Shown here piece by piece: positions 17,201 through 23,654 of a stretch of 25,624 nt of DNA. A program made the translations under genes and the position numbers. This DNA comes from a virus. Position 1 is the first letter of the stretch. Each line of letters begins with the position of its first letter. The notes under the pieces are model-generated. The model did no database searches. It was not told the origin of the DNA and saw nothing but the letters and a program-made list of their open reading frames with translations. Location: positions 1 to 25,624 of IMG/VR virus record IMGVR_UViG_3300030106_001688; one strand, given 5' to 3'.

Positions 17201-17585
17201 CAAAATCAAGATACTTACTGTCTTCATAGGCTTCACCGGGAGCAAGAGCTTCCTGTACTCCACTACCAATTTCAGCAATACGAGCACGAGCTGCTTGTTC
17301 GGCTTCTTCAGGAAGGATAAAAGATGCGCCTGTAGCCGCAGATTCTACGAGTCCCGCAGCTCCACCAAGAAGAGCCTTACCTGTTTCCAGCCCATACCCT
17401 AGTAATGAAGTTTCTTCTTCAGGTTCAGGTTCAGGTTCAGGAACAACAGGTTCGACAGGAGTGGGTTCAGGAGTGGTTTGACCTCGTAAATCTTTTATAG
17501 CGTCTGCAAGTTTTTGAGCAGCATAAGTATCTCCTGCGGCATGGGCATTTTTTAACGCACTACTCAGTTGCTCAATATCTGCCAC
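11232..17585 (-). CDS. Giant virion/ejection protein with metallopeptidase motif
   Basis: The 2117-residue protein has an N-terminal helical motif (residues 1-33, SALKNAHAAGD..AAQKLA) and a Pro/Glu-rich linker (38-58). Glycine/alanine hydrophobic segments (60-90, 132-162) and long Ala/Glu/Lys coiled coils (about 310-560) follow. LLHEAAHAV carries a zinc-binding HEXXH (H968, E969, H972), with a possible third ligand E1016 in FVAEAY, as in gluzincin-type proteases. The C-terminal part (about 1570-2100) with FNVSSAAVNMSTLPM and membrane-like stretches resembles the large polyvalent protein domain LPD38, from memory. Such proteins are carried in the capsid and injected with the DNA. It starts with GTG and has no good ribosome site, consistent with low copy number. 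It is the last gene of the leftward block. Confidence 0.85.
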   Translation of the reverse strand: MADIEQLSSALKNAHAAGDTYAAQKLADAIKDLRGQTTPEPTPVEPVVPEPEPEPEEETSLLGYGLETGKALLGGAAGLVESAATGASFILPEEAEQAARARIAEIGSGVQEALAPGEAYEDSKYLDFVRAGGSTLPFLAAAPFGAIGIGAGVLTGITAGSGEAAQRAIAAGATEDEISKAAALGTIPGAMEIFGPARIVNRFRKVLGKNADEVAEELSGNIIRKISQATERAPLGRVGKAAIDEGIQEAISEVGQNLIQRGIYDPERGVFTDTGESFGMGAGVGGLLQGIAEAIIPGQQRRAARRAEAAAEEEQAAITKAEAEAAETAMAQVPVGETRDFLTEERAAAEQTFQGPEPEQLMDVEDLAGVTAEDPIEVEIREQAETTVRDRYSDAPLSPDAFNAAVEAEADIIRNRATAASTPPTPETDLIADLEETQQVEALLDEDAYAAIEAEEEAAKAKVAKAKADKLEAAEVAQFEAELREVQQRLDKSREETTQAKRGPILAKVLAETDTTSQVNTEKAFSKALADAGIGNTTPTDTERQAITQRSYEVAQAKGVTKADVDEQGSGLESIVPEAGAKARRREAVRLEKERKANEILPTTDFFDSLNIAPSAPIRKRKSLQNQDVRSDEVRAALTTLSNNPKASKNTRETIKTYLETGVVPTPAVDTTTETVTTETVTDAPTNRIATAPQPPVSVAVLPDTDETKLARRKNKALPNRDKYTPAASVSYYMQTTTDTDQALRTIAFEGAYPFTLAQVSPGDVAQKELRRAKAATQWVQKNLSPEANEKLTEYQTFYERQELSAEAWLEQNERRLENERLKEELDRNYVKSEKRQDDKLTEEVLEEVVATQDGLESATLEDLGGVVDYLRSDAVSATMPLVSETVNDKVLDGDVKGALEQLAIDTPNSEIRRTARILANAIKDTSIEFVDGLTNPRGDQFAGNYTAAQNKIEINLAQPLNSHTLLHEAAHAVTSKTLDNPAHPVTKQLTKLFNEVKNKLPESYGTETLKDFVAEAYTNPSFRADLAALPTTSKLTAWQRFTNAIRTLLGMPTVSVKGKDQEAVDYINTLIAESLDTRNATTVPQDLANNNEARAVHQMLAGGTKLAKIKTLQDARDFIWGKAEQYNDTSRMTLINGMTLDNLVDLVKANPDLQTFYEAARGLQEVIKKQDGTRNELTKEFSNKLKDFRAAFSRDSKAVDIFNELVGRSTIEEVDPTKPKSRYEQFGYSYTGKDGEFVENVTFKTEADRDAAVKALDRTNVLAGVKKLNSTPERVTEYDRVRELYNSLSPQQQAAYRDMRDMYKNMNQKILKSIDNKLDGLGLEEVVKETVRERAFRKILSAGTIEPYFKLDREGDYWVEFEYKTPEGTTEYGVSAHTTPGERKIAIRRLEENPNVVTGSIKPKPRPDMSVEGFNVPTAFLVKLLDSLKEPVTITETDTAGNETQREVQIPQQAIELVNDVLLKSLPEQGLVQGHQQRKGYAGYETNALKTFETAFPKLINSFTNLSYEVDLTNAANKIKDEASLPANANSRDRAWVRDISLALVGTKDETNRQVGKLPSYLEFVKNPNLPNWARRLRQSSFIYTLGFNVSSAAVNMSTLPMIVGPLLSGKFGGAKATSAMARALTMYTQSFGDVTREGITPQGEIGDVSEFGGFSFTNKEGGPLKFLVERFQELGLDTRTIASENADYDNPAAPFLNKLAYVSSFIFNHSERAIRQVTAASSYILEVEKAYAEANKGKPTKKIKDMSETEIAQFGPEAAKTAIEFMEYANSSALLATAPRWAQTGAGAVIYQFKRFPAQVLYIQMRMLKAMSRQARGVARTPEQIEEDRALRSAFIYTNLVGGALVGAKGIPFYGVAAAVANLFLDEDEDDANTIVAKTIGDGWYYGMLAEKFGVDVTDRIALTNLLVRDPGNYRNEDFLSSALETYGGPTIGIATRLGENGYRLFLDDDPKNNERAIEGLLPTAFSNVKKATRNFGAGAYETTRGDPIISDVTVGDAIREAIGFRPAELRAAQDRLARDRRVVNGIIDMRSALLDRYAFAHSNEDEAGKEEVKKDIKAFNQKHRVVAIDDDSLQQSLETRARGSKIAEILGGNVTNERFINMLLESRAEYQDFN

Positions 17586-17590
17586 GTTTT

Positions 17591-17614
17591 TATTGCTCTA
17601 GTTATATTGCTCTA
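17591..17614. repeat. 10-bp direct repeat at the junction before the giant gene
   Basis: TATTGCTCTA occurs at 17591-17600 and again at 17605-17614. It spans the stop codon of the 672-residue gene and the spacer before the GTG start of the giant gene, where no Shine-Dalgarno sequence is visible. Part of it encodes the last residues of the upstream protein, so the repeat may be coincidental. Confidence 0.4.
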
Positions 17615-19616
17615 ATATCGCTTCAAGTTCAGGATCTTCACTACCACTTCCAACACCTAGTATTTGATTTTTTGCAGCAGTATAGGCTTTGTTAAGGCTG
17701 TTTATTGTGCTTTGTTTTGTAGCCTCATCCATCGTAAAATCTCCATTTACTTCCGCTATAGCTTCTGCAATATCTACACCTATTTTTGCAATACTCTCAT
17801 CTACTCTACGTTGATACTCTTTATTGTCTCTAATGTTTAATCCTTTTTCTCGTAGCTTTGCTAACTCGCTAGACGCTTGAGTAGTAAGAGCAGTTATACT
17901 AGTCCTTGCATTTTGTATAGCCGCTGAAGTCGCACTGGACGCTTCTACATTACTAAGGTTAGCTAGACTTTGTAGGGCAGTATTCATCTCCGCCGAGAAA
18001 GTCTTAGCTAGTTCAGTACCTGCCCCAAACGCTTTCTCTCTGGCAGCTCTATCCATTCCTAATGTCTCTAGCTCTGAAGCAATCGGGAGAAGTGCTTTTT
18101 CTGCTTCTATGTCCCTGACCCTCTTATCAAACGCTGTTCGTGCAGCAGCACCTCTATTGCCAGCTCCGATGATACCTCCCGGTCCTGAAAGGTTACCTAA
18201 GATAGAGTTTATCTTTTGCTGTCTCAATACTTCTGGGTCTAACTCGGCAGCTAACGCTTGAGTCTGTGTATCAGCCGCTTGTTGCCTTAATGCTCTTTCC
18301 CTATCAGAAAGACCATAAAAATCTAAAGCATCCTGTCTACGTTGCTTTTCTTCATCAGTACGGTCTCTTCCTAAAGCATCTTCAGCGTACTCTGACACAA
18401 TCTCTGTTAAAGCTGATTTACCGGGTTCAACATCAATTTCGTTTATGCGAGTTACAATATCCTCAACTACGTCCGAGGTCTCGCCATTGGTTGTAGGATT
18501 TCCCTCACCACCCGGTAGATCTGAACCCTCTTTAAGATATTCTGTACCCACTGTTTCAACCGCATCCCCATCTGAATCACTACGGGTAACTAACTGGCCA
18601 CCAAGGATTAATTCATCCGAAGGAGCACTTTCACCCAAAACATAGCTAAGAGCCTCATCTAAATTTGCCCCTTGACCTATTAGAGAAGAGTACGCTTGTG
18701 CTTGATCGACGGTTAAATTTCTTAAAGCATCACGTCTTGCTTCTTGTGCTTGTTCGGCAGCAGCTCGTTCTGCGTAAAATTGACTTGCCGTTGAACTATA
18801 AGGCACTACGTCACCATACCTACCTGTGGAAATTATTTCCTCATCTACTACGCTTCCATCAGGTCCAGCAAAAGCTACAATCCCACCGCCAGCCATACCT
18901 TGAGATGTCGTTGTTCCCTCATACGAGCGTATAGCTTCTTCAATTCTTTGTATTTCTTCAGCGGATGCGCCTTGAGCAATGCGTGTTTCTTTAAGGTCTC
19001 TAAGATATTGTAAATGTTGTTCAGGGGTCATCCCTTCTGTAGGGGAACTAAATTGTCCTGAGAAAAACCCTCTTGCTCTATCTAGTAAAGACTTCTTTTC
19101 CTCCACTTCAGTACCTTGAGCAAACCCAACAATCCCGCCTTGTGCAGCTTTTACCATATTAGGAGCTGGCATACCTGCTACGCCTTGCATAGGTGGGCGT
19201 ACAGAAGATTGTTGTCCTGCCATAGGTGGACGCTGTTGAGGCATCATAGGTGGACGTGGTTGACCCATCATAGGAGGACGCGGTTGACCCATCATAGGTG
19301 GCCGTGGCTGGCCCATCATAGGACGCGGTGGAGTGCTTTGTTGTACACGAGCTAATGCTCCTGCTATTCCATCTAATGCTTGTTGTTGTCTTTGTTGTAA
19401 GACTGTAGCGGAGGTGGGTTTCCCAGCTTGTGCTAGTAACTGATCCGCACTATCAATTAAGTTAGTAGCTTCCTGTATGTTAAGAGCTGCCTCTGTTGCA
19501 GGAGGGAGACCTAATGCTTCTAATCCTTCGCTCGACACTAGTTCAGAAGCCGCTGCCATACGAGGGTTCTGTTGTGCGGCTGAACTGGCTATTTGTAAAT
19601 CTGCTATTCCGGTCAT
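17598..19616 (-). CDS. Probable internal virion protein with Pro/Met repeats
   Basis: The 672-residue protein is rich in Ala, Gln and Glu with long helical regions. It carries a tandem repeat MMGQPRPP (about residues 100-130) and two copies of a G-G-I-V-x-F-A motif, AAQGGIVGFAQG at about 157-168 and AGGGIVAFAGP at about 240-250. Toward the C-terminus there are amphipathic helices (residues about 440-640) such as ALRQQAADTQTQALAAEL. No enzyme motif or signal peptide is visible. Its position between the 318-residue protein and the giant ejection protein suggests an internal or ejection protein that exits the capsid with the DNA. A strong GGTGGGA ribosome site lies seven bases before the ATG. 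Function is inferred from context. Confidence 0.72.
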   Translation of the reverse strand: MTGIADLQIASSAAQQNPRMAAASELVSSEGLEALGLPPATEAALNIQEATNLIDSADQLLAQAGKPTSATVLQQRQQQALDGIAGALARVQQSTPPRPMMGQPRPPMMGQPRPPMMGQPRPPMMPQQRPPMAGQQSSVRPPMQGVAGMPAPNMVKAAQGGIVGFAQGTEVEEKKSLLDRARGFFSGQFSSPTEGMTPEQHLQYLRDLKETRIAQGASAEEIQRIEEAIRSYEGTTTSQGMAGGGIVAFAGPDGSVVDEEIISTGRYGDVVPYSSTASQFYAERAAAEQAQEARRDALRNLTVDQAQAYSSLIGQGANLDEALSYVLGESAPSDELILGGQLVTRSDSDGDAVETVGTEYLKEGSDLPGGEGNPTTNGETSDVVEDIVTRINEIDVEPGKSALTEIVSEYAEDALGRDRTDEEKQRRQDALDFYGLSDRERALRQQAADTQTQALAAELDPEVLRQQKINSILGNLSGPGGIIGAGNRGAAARTAFDKRVRDIEAEKALLPIASELETLGMDRAAREKAFGAGTELAKTFSAEMNTALQSLANLSNVEASSATSAAIQNARTSITALTTQASSELAKLREKGLNIRDNKEYQRRVDESIAKIGVDIAEAIAEVNGDFTMDEATKQSTINSLNKAYTAAKNQILGVGSGSEDPELEAILEQYN
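19242..19313. repeat. 24-bp tandem repeat (3 units) encoding MMGQPRPP
   Basis: Three adjacent 24-bp units start CATCATAGG and differ at a few positions; a fourth partial unit begins at 19314. They encode tandem MMGQPRPP in the 672-residue virion protein. The units are in frame, so copy number can change without breaking the gene. Confidence 0.85.
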
Positions 19617-19619
19617 ATT

Positions 19620-20576
19620 TTATCCCACCTTTGCCACACTACCATCGGCCATTACAACGTCTGTAGTTGTTGGTTGTTCTTGAGGAGGTTTAGCTCCCAA
19701 ACTCATCAACAAGCTATAAATATCTTGACCTCCGCTAAATGCCCCTGCTAATGCTTCTAGCCCTGAAGGTTGGTAATACGAATAGCTTTGCGTTTCGAGA
19801 GGAAGTCCTTGTAAAAGAGACTGCATATACTGTACTTGCTTGTAAGGAAAATCCCGCTCTTCTTTGAACTGTGCGTAATCGGCTGCAATTCCTTCACTGG
19901 TAATGCCTCTTTGCTCCGCTCCCGCATCTAATTGTGCGCCAAGTGCTTGTAATCCATAGGTTCTATCACGGTTATACAAGTCAGCAGCTTTATCATAGGC
20001 TTGCTCATAACCCCGTCCAGTAATCTCAGCTAAGTTTTGTAACGCACCACTTCGTAGTTCTCCTTCAGCTACACCTTGTCTACTACCTCCATAAGCTCCG
20101 GCTTGAGCATACTGACTCTGTAAATCACGTTGGGCTTTTTGATAATCTCTCTGCGCTTGCGCGTACTGTGGTGCAAGAGCTGCTTCTAAATAAGGATTCA
20201 TGTACTGCTGTACCATGTTACCCGAAGCCGAGGTGTAGTCGGGTGTTTCACCCGCAGCAAGTTGTTCGGCAGTAAGGGGTGTATACCCTGCGCCAGTAAA
20301 AGATCCTGTGGAAGCTTGGGGTAGTTGAAGTGCGCCTAAACCTTGAAACGCCGTTGATTGTAAATCAGAAGCCCCTGCGGTTAATGGACCCATGTAGGCT
20401 TGATAAGGCGTAGAAGCTATAGCTTCCCCTCGCCCTAACATTTCGGTGACATAAGGACCAGCCCAACTAGACAAAGAAGATTCTTCTGCCCTTGCTTGCC
20501 CTAGGCCGGGATTTAAACCAGCGTTAGCGTTTGCCGCAGCCGCAGCAGCGACTTCTTGAGGTGTGCCGTTTGCCAT
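19620..20576 (-). CDS. Probable internal virion (ejection-like) protein
   Basis: The 318-residue protein is rich in Ala, Gly, Gln and Tyr. A central helical region (about residues 125-215) contains YMNPYLEAALAPQYAQAQRD, QAGAYGGSRQGVAEG and repeated Q/D-rich helices, and the C-terminus is glycine-rich (EALAGAFSGGQDIYSLLMSL). This pattern of Ala/Gln helical rods with AYGGSR is typical of virion-internal or ejection proteins of podovirus-like phages. No catalytic motif or signal peptide is seen. AAGGAA precedes the ATG by six bases. It lies nine bases after the preceding 211-residue gene in transcription order, so the two are one operon. Confidence is high for a real gene, moderate for the role. 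Confidence 0.75.
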   Translation of the reverse strand: MANGTPQEVAAAAAANANAGLNPGLGQARAEESSLSSWAGPYVTEMLGRGEAIASTPYQAYMGPLTAGASDLQSTAFQGLGALQLPQASTGSFTGAGYTPLTAEQLAAGETPDYTSASGNMVQQYMNPYLEAALAPQYAQAQRDYQKAQRDLQSQYAQAGAYGGSRQGVAEGELRSGALQNLAEITGRGYEQAYDKAADLYNRDRTYGLQALGAQLDAGAEQRGITSEGIAADYAQFKEERDFPYKQVQYMQSLLQGLPLETQSYSYYQPSGLEALAGAFSGGQDIYSLLMSLGAKPPQEQPTTTDVVMADGSVAKVG

Positions 20577-20585
20577 AGTTATTCC

Positions 20586-21221
20586 TTACGCTAAATATTT
20601 GTTAGGGTTTATTTCTTTACCCTGTTTAGGGTTACCAGTACGGTCCTTACGTACTCGTTCCATCATGCTGTATAAGTTCTGCGCTCCTGCATCGGAATTA
20701 CCGTTACCTAAATGACTTACTACGTCTGCCGGAATGACAAATTCCCCATCGCTTAAAGCAGCGGGTTGAGAATTACCTATCATAGCAGGAACTTTATCAG
20801 CCATACCATCTGTGGAGCCGCCCAAGTAGTAGCCGTTATGGGGTAAAGAGGCTAAACCCCCTGCTGCAAACTCTCCTTGTGGTACGTAAACTGTATCCGT
20901 AAAATACCGCCGTCCACCACTTCCGGGTCGTCTATCAGGAGCAAAAGCGTCACCTGTCATTGGGACTTGTTCTCGCTCTACTGTATATTTAGGAATACCG
21001 CCTTGGTATCCGGTAATATTATTTTCTTCAGCCCCTAGACCAAAAAAGTCAGATAGCGTCTGAGAATTACCTGCTCGACTAGCCGCAAAAGCCGTTAAAG
21101 CAGGGATAAGAGCTGAGTAATCTACACTCCCATCATCGGTAGTAAAATAGTCAATTACGTTAGAACCTATATTTGTACCGAAATCTAGTATTCCAGTGCC
21201 TAAACCTCTTAGCCAATCCAC
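20586..21221 (-). CDS. Small glycine-rich virion-block protein
   Basis: The 211-residue protein has an N-terminal region LRGLGTGILDFGTNIGSNVI and a glycine/tyrosine-rich middle (FAAGGLASLPHNGYYLGGST). The C-terminal block, PAALSDGEFVIPADVVSHLG then NLYSMMERVRKDRTG, reads as a conserved motif found, to my recollection, in many phage virion clusters without known function. Translation starts with GTG at 21221, with GGGAGG seven bases upstream, right after the stop of the preceding gene. It is probably structural or assembly-related, but I cannot assign a named component. The GGLA/GGI style motif is shared with the 672-residue neighbour. Confidence 0.7.
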   Translation of the reverse strand: MDWLRGLGTGILDFGTNIGSNVIDYFTTDDGSVDYSALIPALTAFAASRAGNSQTLSDFFGLGAEENNITGYQGGIPKYTVEREQVPMTGDAFAPDRRPGSGGRRYFTDTVYVPQGEFAAGGLASLPHNGYYLGGSTDGMADKVPAMIGNSQPAALSDGEFVIPADVVSHLGNGNSDAGAQNLYSMMERVRKDRTGNPKQGKEINPNKYLA

Positions 21222-21222
21222 T

Positions 21223-22758
21223 TTAACGCCTCCCTATGATGCGTTGTATTTCGTTAATAAGATCATAATCAATCTTACCACCTTTTGCTGCGGTTATTGT
21301 GGGAGCAAATATACTTTCTCCCCCTATATCATACAGATAGTCTATTAAAGCTAAATCTCCTGATTCTACGTCAACAAATGTCCCTGTACCTCTAGGAGCT
21401 ATTCCAGCAATAAGTTGTTCTATAGGGCTAATCCCTTCACCACCCGGTCCTTCACCACCCGGTCCTTCACCACCCGGTCCTTCACCACCTGTACCTGTAC
21501 CCGGACCTGTAGGGTCAGTACCATCAGGAACACAAACACCTGCTGCATTACGTGTCTGACCGGGAGGACATGCACCCGGATCATCAGAGGGGTATGCACA
21601 AACACCTTCAGCATTACGTACCATACCGGGAGGACATGCACCGGGAGGACCACCACCGGGAGGACCACCACCAGTAGGATCAACACCACCAGTAGGATCA
21701 ACACCACCAGTAGGATCAACACCACCAGTAGGATCAACACCACCAGCAGCGGCTGTAACGTTACCCGTACCCATTACCTCTGCGGCTGGTAAATCAAATG
21801 CGCCTGACGGACCCATAATACCGATTAAAGTAGGTATTCCTGTTATAGGATCAGCAGGTCCAACTTTAGCAACTTTGTTCCCATTTGCATCAACTACATG
21901 CTCTGCAACAACTGTATCCCCTATCATCTCAGGGCGTACGGAATATGTACCTCCGTCTACTACGTTTACGTCACTTACGTCTCCAGCAGGGAATTTCGTT
22001 CCATCAGTAGTAGAAACAAAGACATTTTCGGTAGCGTCATAGGTAAAAACTTCAGCAACGTCAGAAGATGCCCCTCCAGCAGGAGTAGCAGCAGAGGTAT
22101 CTGTAGTGTCGATAGTGTCGGTAGTGTCGGTGGTTGTCACGACATCAACAGGGTCTGCTTTACCCCCACCTCCGCTTTTACCTCCTCCACCTCCGCTTGG
22201 ACTCCCACTCATACCACCCAACACAGTAGCGAGTACTGAAGATGTATCTGCTGTTGACGCTGACGAACTACTTGAATCATCAGGAACGATTGTGTCCCTT
22301 CCCACAAAACCATCTTTGTCAGTCTTTGTCCGAACATCCAGTGTGTCAGGATCGTGGTCTATTTGGGCGATGGTTAGTACTTCAGACCCAGCAATACGTT
22401 TTTGCTCGTCCGTCATATCTGATTTAAAAATTTCGTCAAGTTGCTTAAACGCTGCATCTCTAATTGAAGCTGCAACCGACTCGGCACTTACCCCACCCGT
22501 ACCCGAAGCAGCAAGATAATTTAAGGTGTCAACTGCGGTATTAAAGTCAGATGTTGCGTCAGTATTTGAAGCCATCAACGCATTTAAAGCATCTAAATTA
22601 GCGTTTACATCTGTACCTACACCTGTTGGTATAAGTGCGTTAATTGCTCCTACAATATCTCCGTAGTCTCTATCTAATAACGTACTCGTTTCTACATTAG
22701 CTAACGGGTCTGTTCGACCCCCGACTACGCCTTCACCTTCTCTTAACTCTGCTGGCAT
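21223..22758 (-). CDS. Virion-block protein with Gly/Pro/Cys repeats
   Basis: The 511-residue protein has a helical N-terminus (about residues 20-140) and an acidic, Ser/Thr-rich middle. Its repeat region comprises four GGVDPT copies (341-364), GGPPG units, two CPPGxxRNAxGVC modules (373-388 and 395-410) and GGEGP units (about 423-442). The repeats are flexible and collagen-like, with cysteines that could make disulfides outside the cell. A short C-terminal domain containing FDVES-like strands and LINEIQRIIGRR ends the protein. This could be a fibre or a surface-exposed virion protein. The gene starts with ATG two bases after the upstream stop. No enzyme motif is visible. Confidence 0.7.
   Translation of the reverse strand: MPAELREGEGVVGGRTDPLANVETSTLLDRDYGDIVGAINALIPTGVGTDVNANLDALNALMASNTDATSDFNTAVDTLNYLAASGTGGVSAESVAASIRDAAFKQLDEIFKSDMTDEQKRIAGSEVLTIAQIDHDPDTLDVRTKTDKDGFVGRDTIVPDDSSSSSASTADTSSVLATVLGGMSGSPSGGGGGKSGGGGKADPVDVVTTTDTTDTIDTTDTSAATPAGGASSDVAEVFTYDATENVFVSTTDGTKFPAGDVSDVNVVDGGTYSVRPEMIGDTVVAEHVVDANGNKVAKVGPADPITGIPTLIGIMGPSGAFDLPAAEVMGTGNVTAAAGGVDPTGGVDPTGGVDPTGGVDPTGGGPPGGGPPGACPPGMVRNAEGVCAYPSDDPGACPPGQTRNAAGVCVPDGTDPTGPGTGTGGEGPGGEGPGGEGPGGEGISPIEQLIAGIAPRGTGTFVDVESGDLALIDYLYDIGGESIFAPTITAAKGGKIDYDLINEIQRIIGRR
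21434..21493. repeat. 15-bp tandem repeat (about 4 units) encoding GGEGP
   Basis: Three identical units CCTTCACCACCCGGT (21434-21448, 21449-21463, 21464-21478) are followed by a fourth, diverged unit to 21493. On the coding minus strand they give repeating GGEGP. Because the unit is a multiple of three, expansion or contraction keeps the frame. Confidence 0.9.
21531..21641. repeat. Duplicated 45-bp module encoding a CPPG...GVC cysteine motif
   Basis: Two imperfect 45-bp copies (21531-21575 and 21597-21641) each start CACAAACACC and end GGAGGACATGCAC. They encode paired ACPPGxxRNAxGVC motifs. The two cysteines per module, eleven residues apart, suggest a small disulfide-bonded loop. Confidence 0.75.
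21667..21738. repeat. Four perfect 18-bp tandem repeats encoding GGVDPT
   Basis: ACCACCAGTAGGATCAAC is repeated four times without change (21667-21684, 21685-21702, 21703-21720, 21721-21738). Perfect identity at the nucleotide level, including synonymous positions, indicates recent duplication. The next bases diverge at 21747. Confidence 0.95.
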
Positions 22759-22760
22759 GG

Positions 22761-23654
22761 TTACCCGTCTATCAACACGCCTTCAAACGAGGCGCTTATC
22801 TGGTTATTGTTTGTAGTCGCTATGGCGCGACACTCAATGTCTGTTTTTGCTGGTATAGCCAAGGGGTAAGCAAACGGTGCTATTGTGGTATTGCTTTCCA
22901 ACACTTGGATAAACCGTGTTCTAAATGCGTTAGTAGCGTGTTCCCGTGTCTTGAGCTTAACAGTCACAGAATTAGTGGCCGAAGCTATGACTGCGGTAAA
23001 CGCTATCTCATCTATGTACAAAGTCTTACTCGCAGGTACTGTGTAGACGGCCATCTGCGTCTGGTTAGAATCACCAAAACTAGCGTACACAGTAGGTGGC
23101 ACACCCGCTGTTGCTCCAGTTGTACCGACATAAATTGTACCTGCACTTGCCCCGTTTGAGCCAGTAGTAAGTGCGTAAGCTTTTAGTACCCTTAAATATT
23201 CTTTAGTAGTTATTACCTGCGTTTGGCCGTTCATTGAAATGTCTTCTTCGATCTGCAAGTAATTAGCATCCAGACCCTGTACCCGTATAGTACGCACCCC
23301 AGTACCCGTGCTGGCTACATCGTTGGTGTCACTACTAGATATATAGACTTCTCCGGCTGCACCGGGGTATGTGATGTTACCCCCTTCTGACCACACCGTT
23401 TCTTCCGTCGTATCTACATCAGCATTGAAACCAAATCTATACAAGGAAGCTGCACCAGTCACTGTGCCTTGCGCTACTCTTAAACCGTATGGGACTGTAT
23501 TTGCCACAGCGTTCCTCAATGCGTTGTCTATCTGGTTGAAATATAGACGTAAAATGTTATTAAAACGATCTACATAACTTCTACTGTATGTTTCTGGGCC
23601 AGTAGGTAAAGCTGGCGCAACTACTCTGTTACTGCTATCTGTTGAAGTAGGCAT
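22761..23654 (-). CDS. Beta-rich structural (fibre- or decoration-like) protein
   Basis: The 297-residue protein has an N-terminal helix SYVDRFNNILRLYFNQIDNA (about residues 26-45). I recall this segment from other phage virion proteins. The rest is beta-strand-rich and Thr/Val/Ser-rich, with segments such as VRTIRVQGLDANYLQIEEDI, TIYVGTTGATAG and LYIDEIAFTAV. This composition fits a virion beta-sandwich or fibre domain. There is no enzyme motif. The ATG overlaps the stop of the upstream gp10-like gene (TAATG), so the two are translationally coupled and probably made in similar amounts. Tail fibre, head decoration and tail accessory protein are all possible. Confidence 0.72.
   Translation of the reverse strand: MPTSTDSSNRVVAPALPTGPETYSRSYVDRFNNILRLYFNQIDNALRNAVANTVPYGLRVAQGTVTGAASLYRFGFNADVDTTEETVWSEGGNITYPGAAGEVYISSSDTNDVASTGTGVRTIRVQGLDANYLQIEEDISMNGQTQVITTKEYLRVLKAYALTTGSNGASAGTIYVGTTGATAGVPPTVYASFGDSNQTQMAVYTVPASKTLYIDEIAFTAVIASATNSVTVKLKTREHATNAFRTRFIQVLESNTTIAPFAYPLAIPAKTDIECRAIATTNNNQISASFEGVLIDG

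Noticed and set aside
21434-21738. Could the repeats be a CRISPR array or replication-origin iterons
   Set aside because: The units are 15-18 bp, in frame, without spacers, inside a coding sequence, and encode simple glycine-rich peptides.
21415-21792. Plus-strand frame of 125 residues rich in Thr, Arg and Ile over the repeat region, and a minus-strand Val/Leu-rich frame at 21420-21743
   Set aside because: Both are translations of the tandem repeats of the 511-residue gene in other frames; no ribosome site or homolog-like features.
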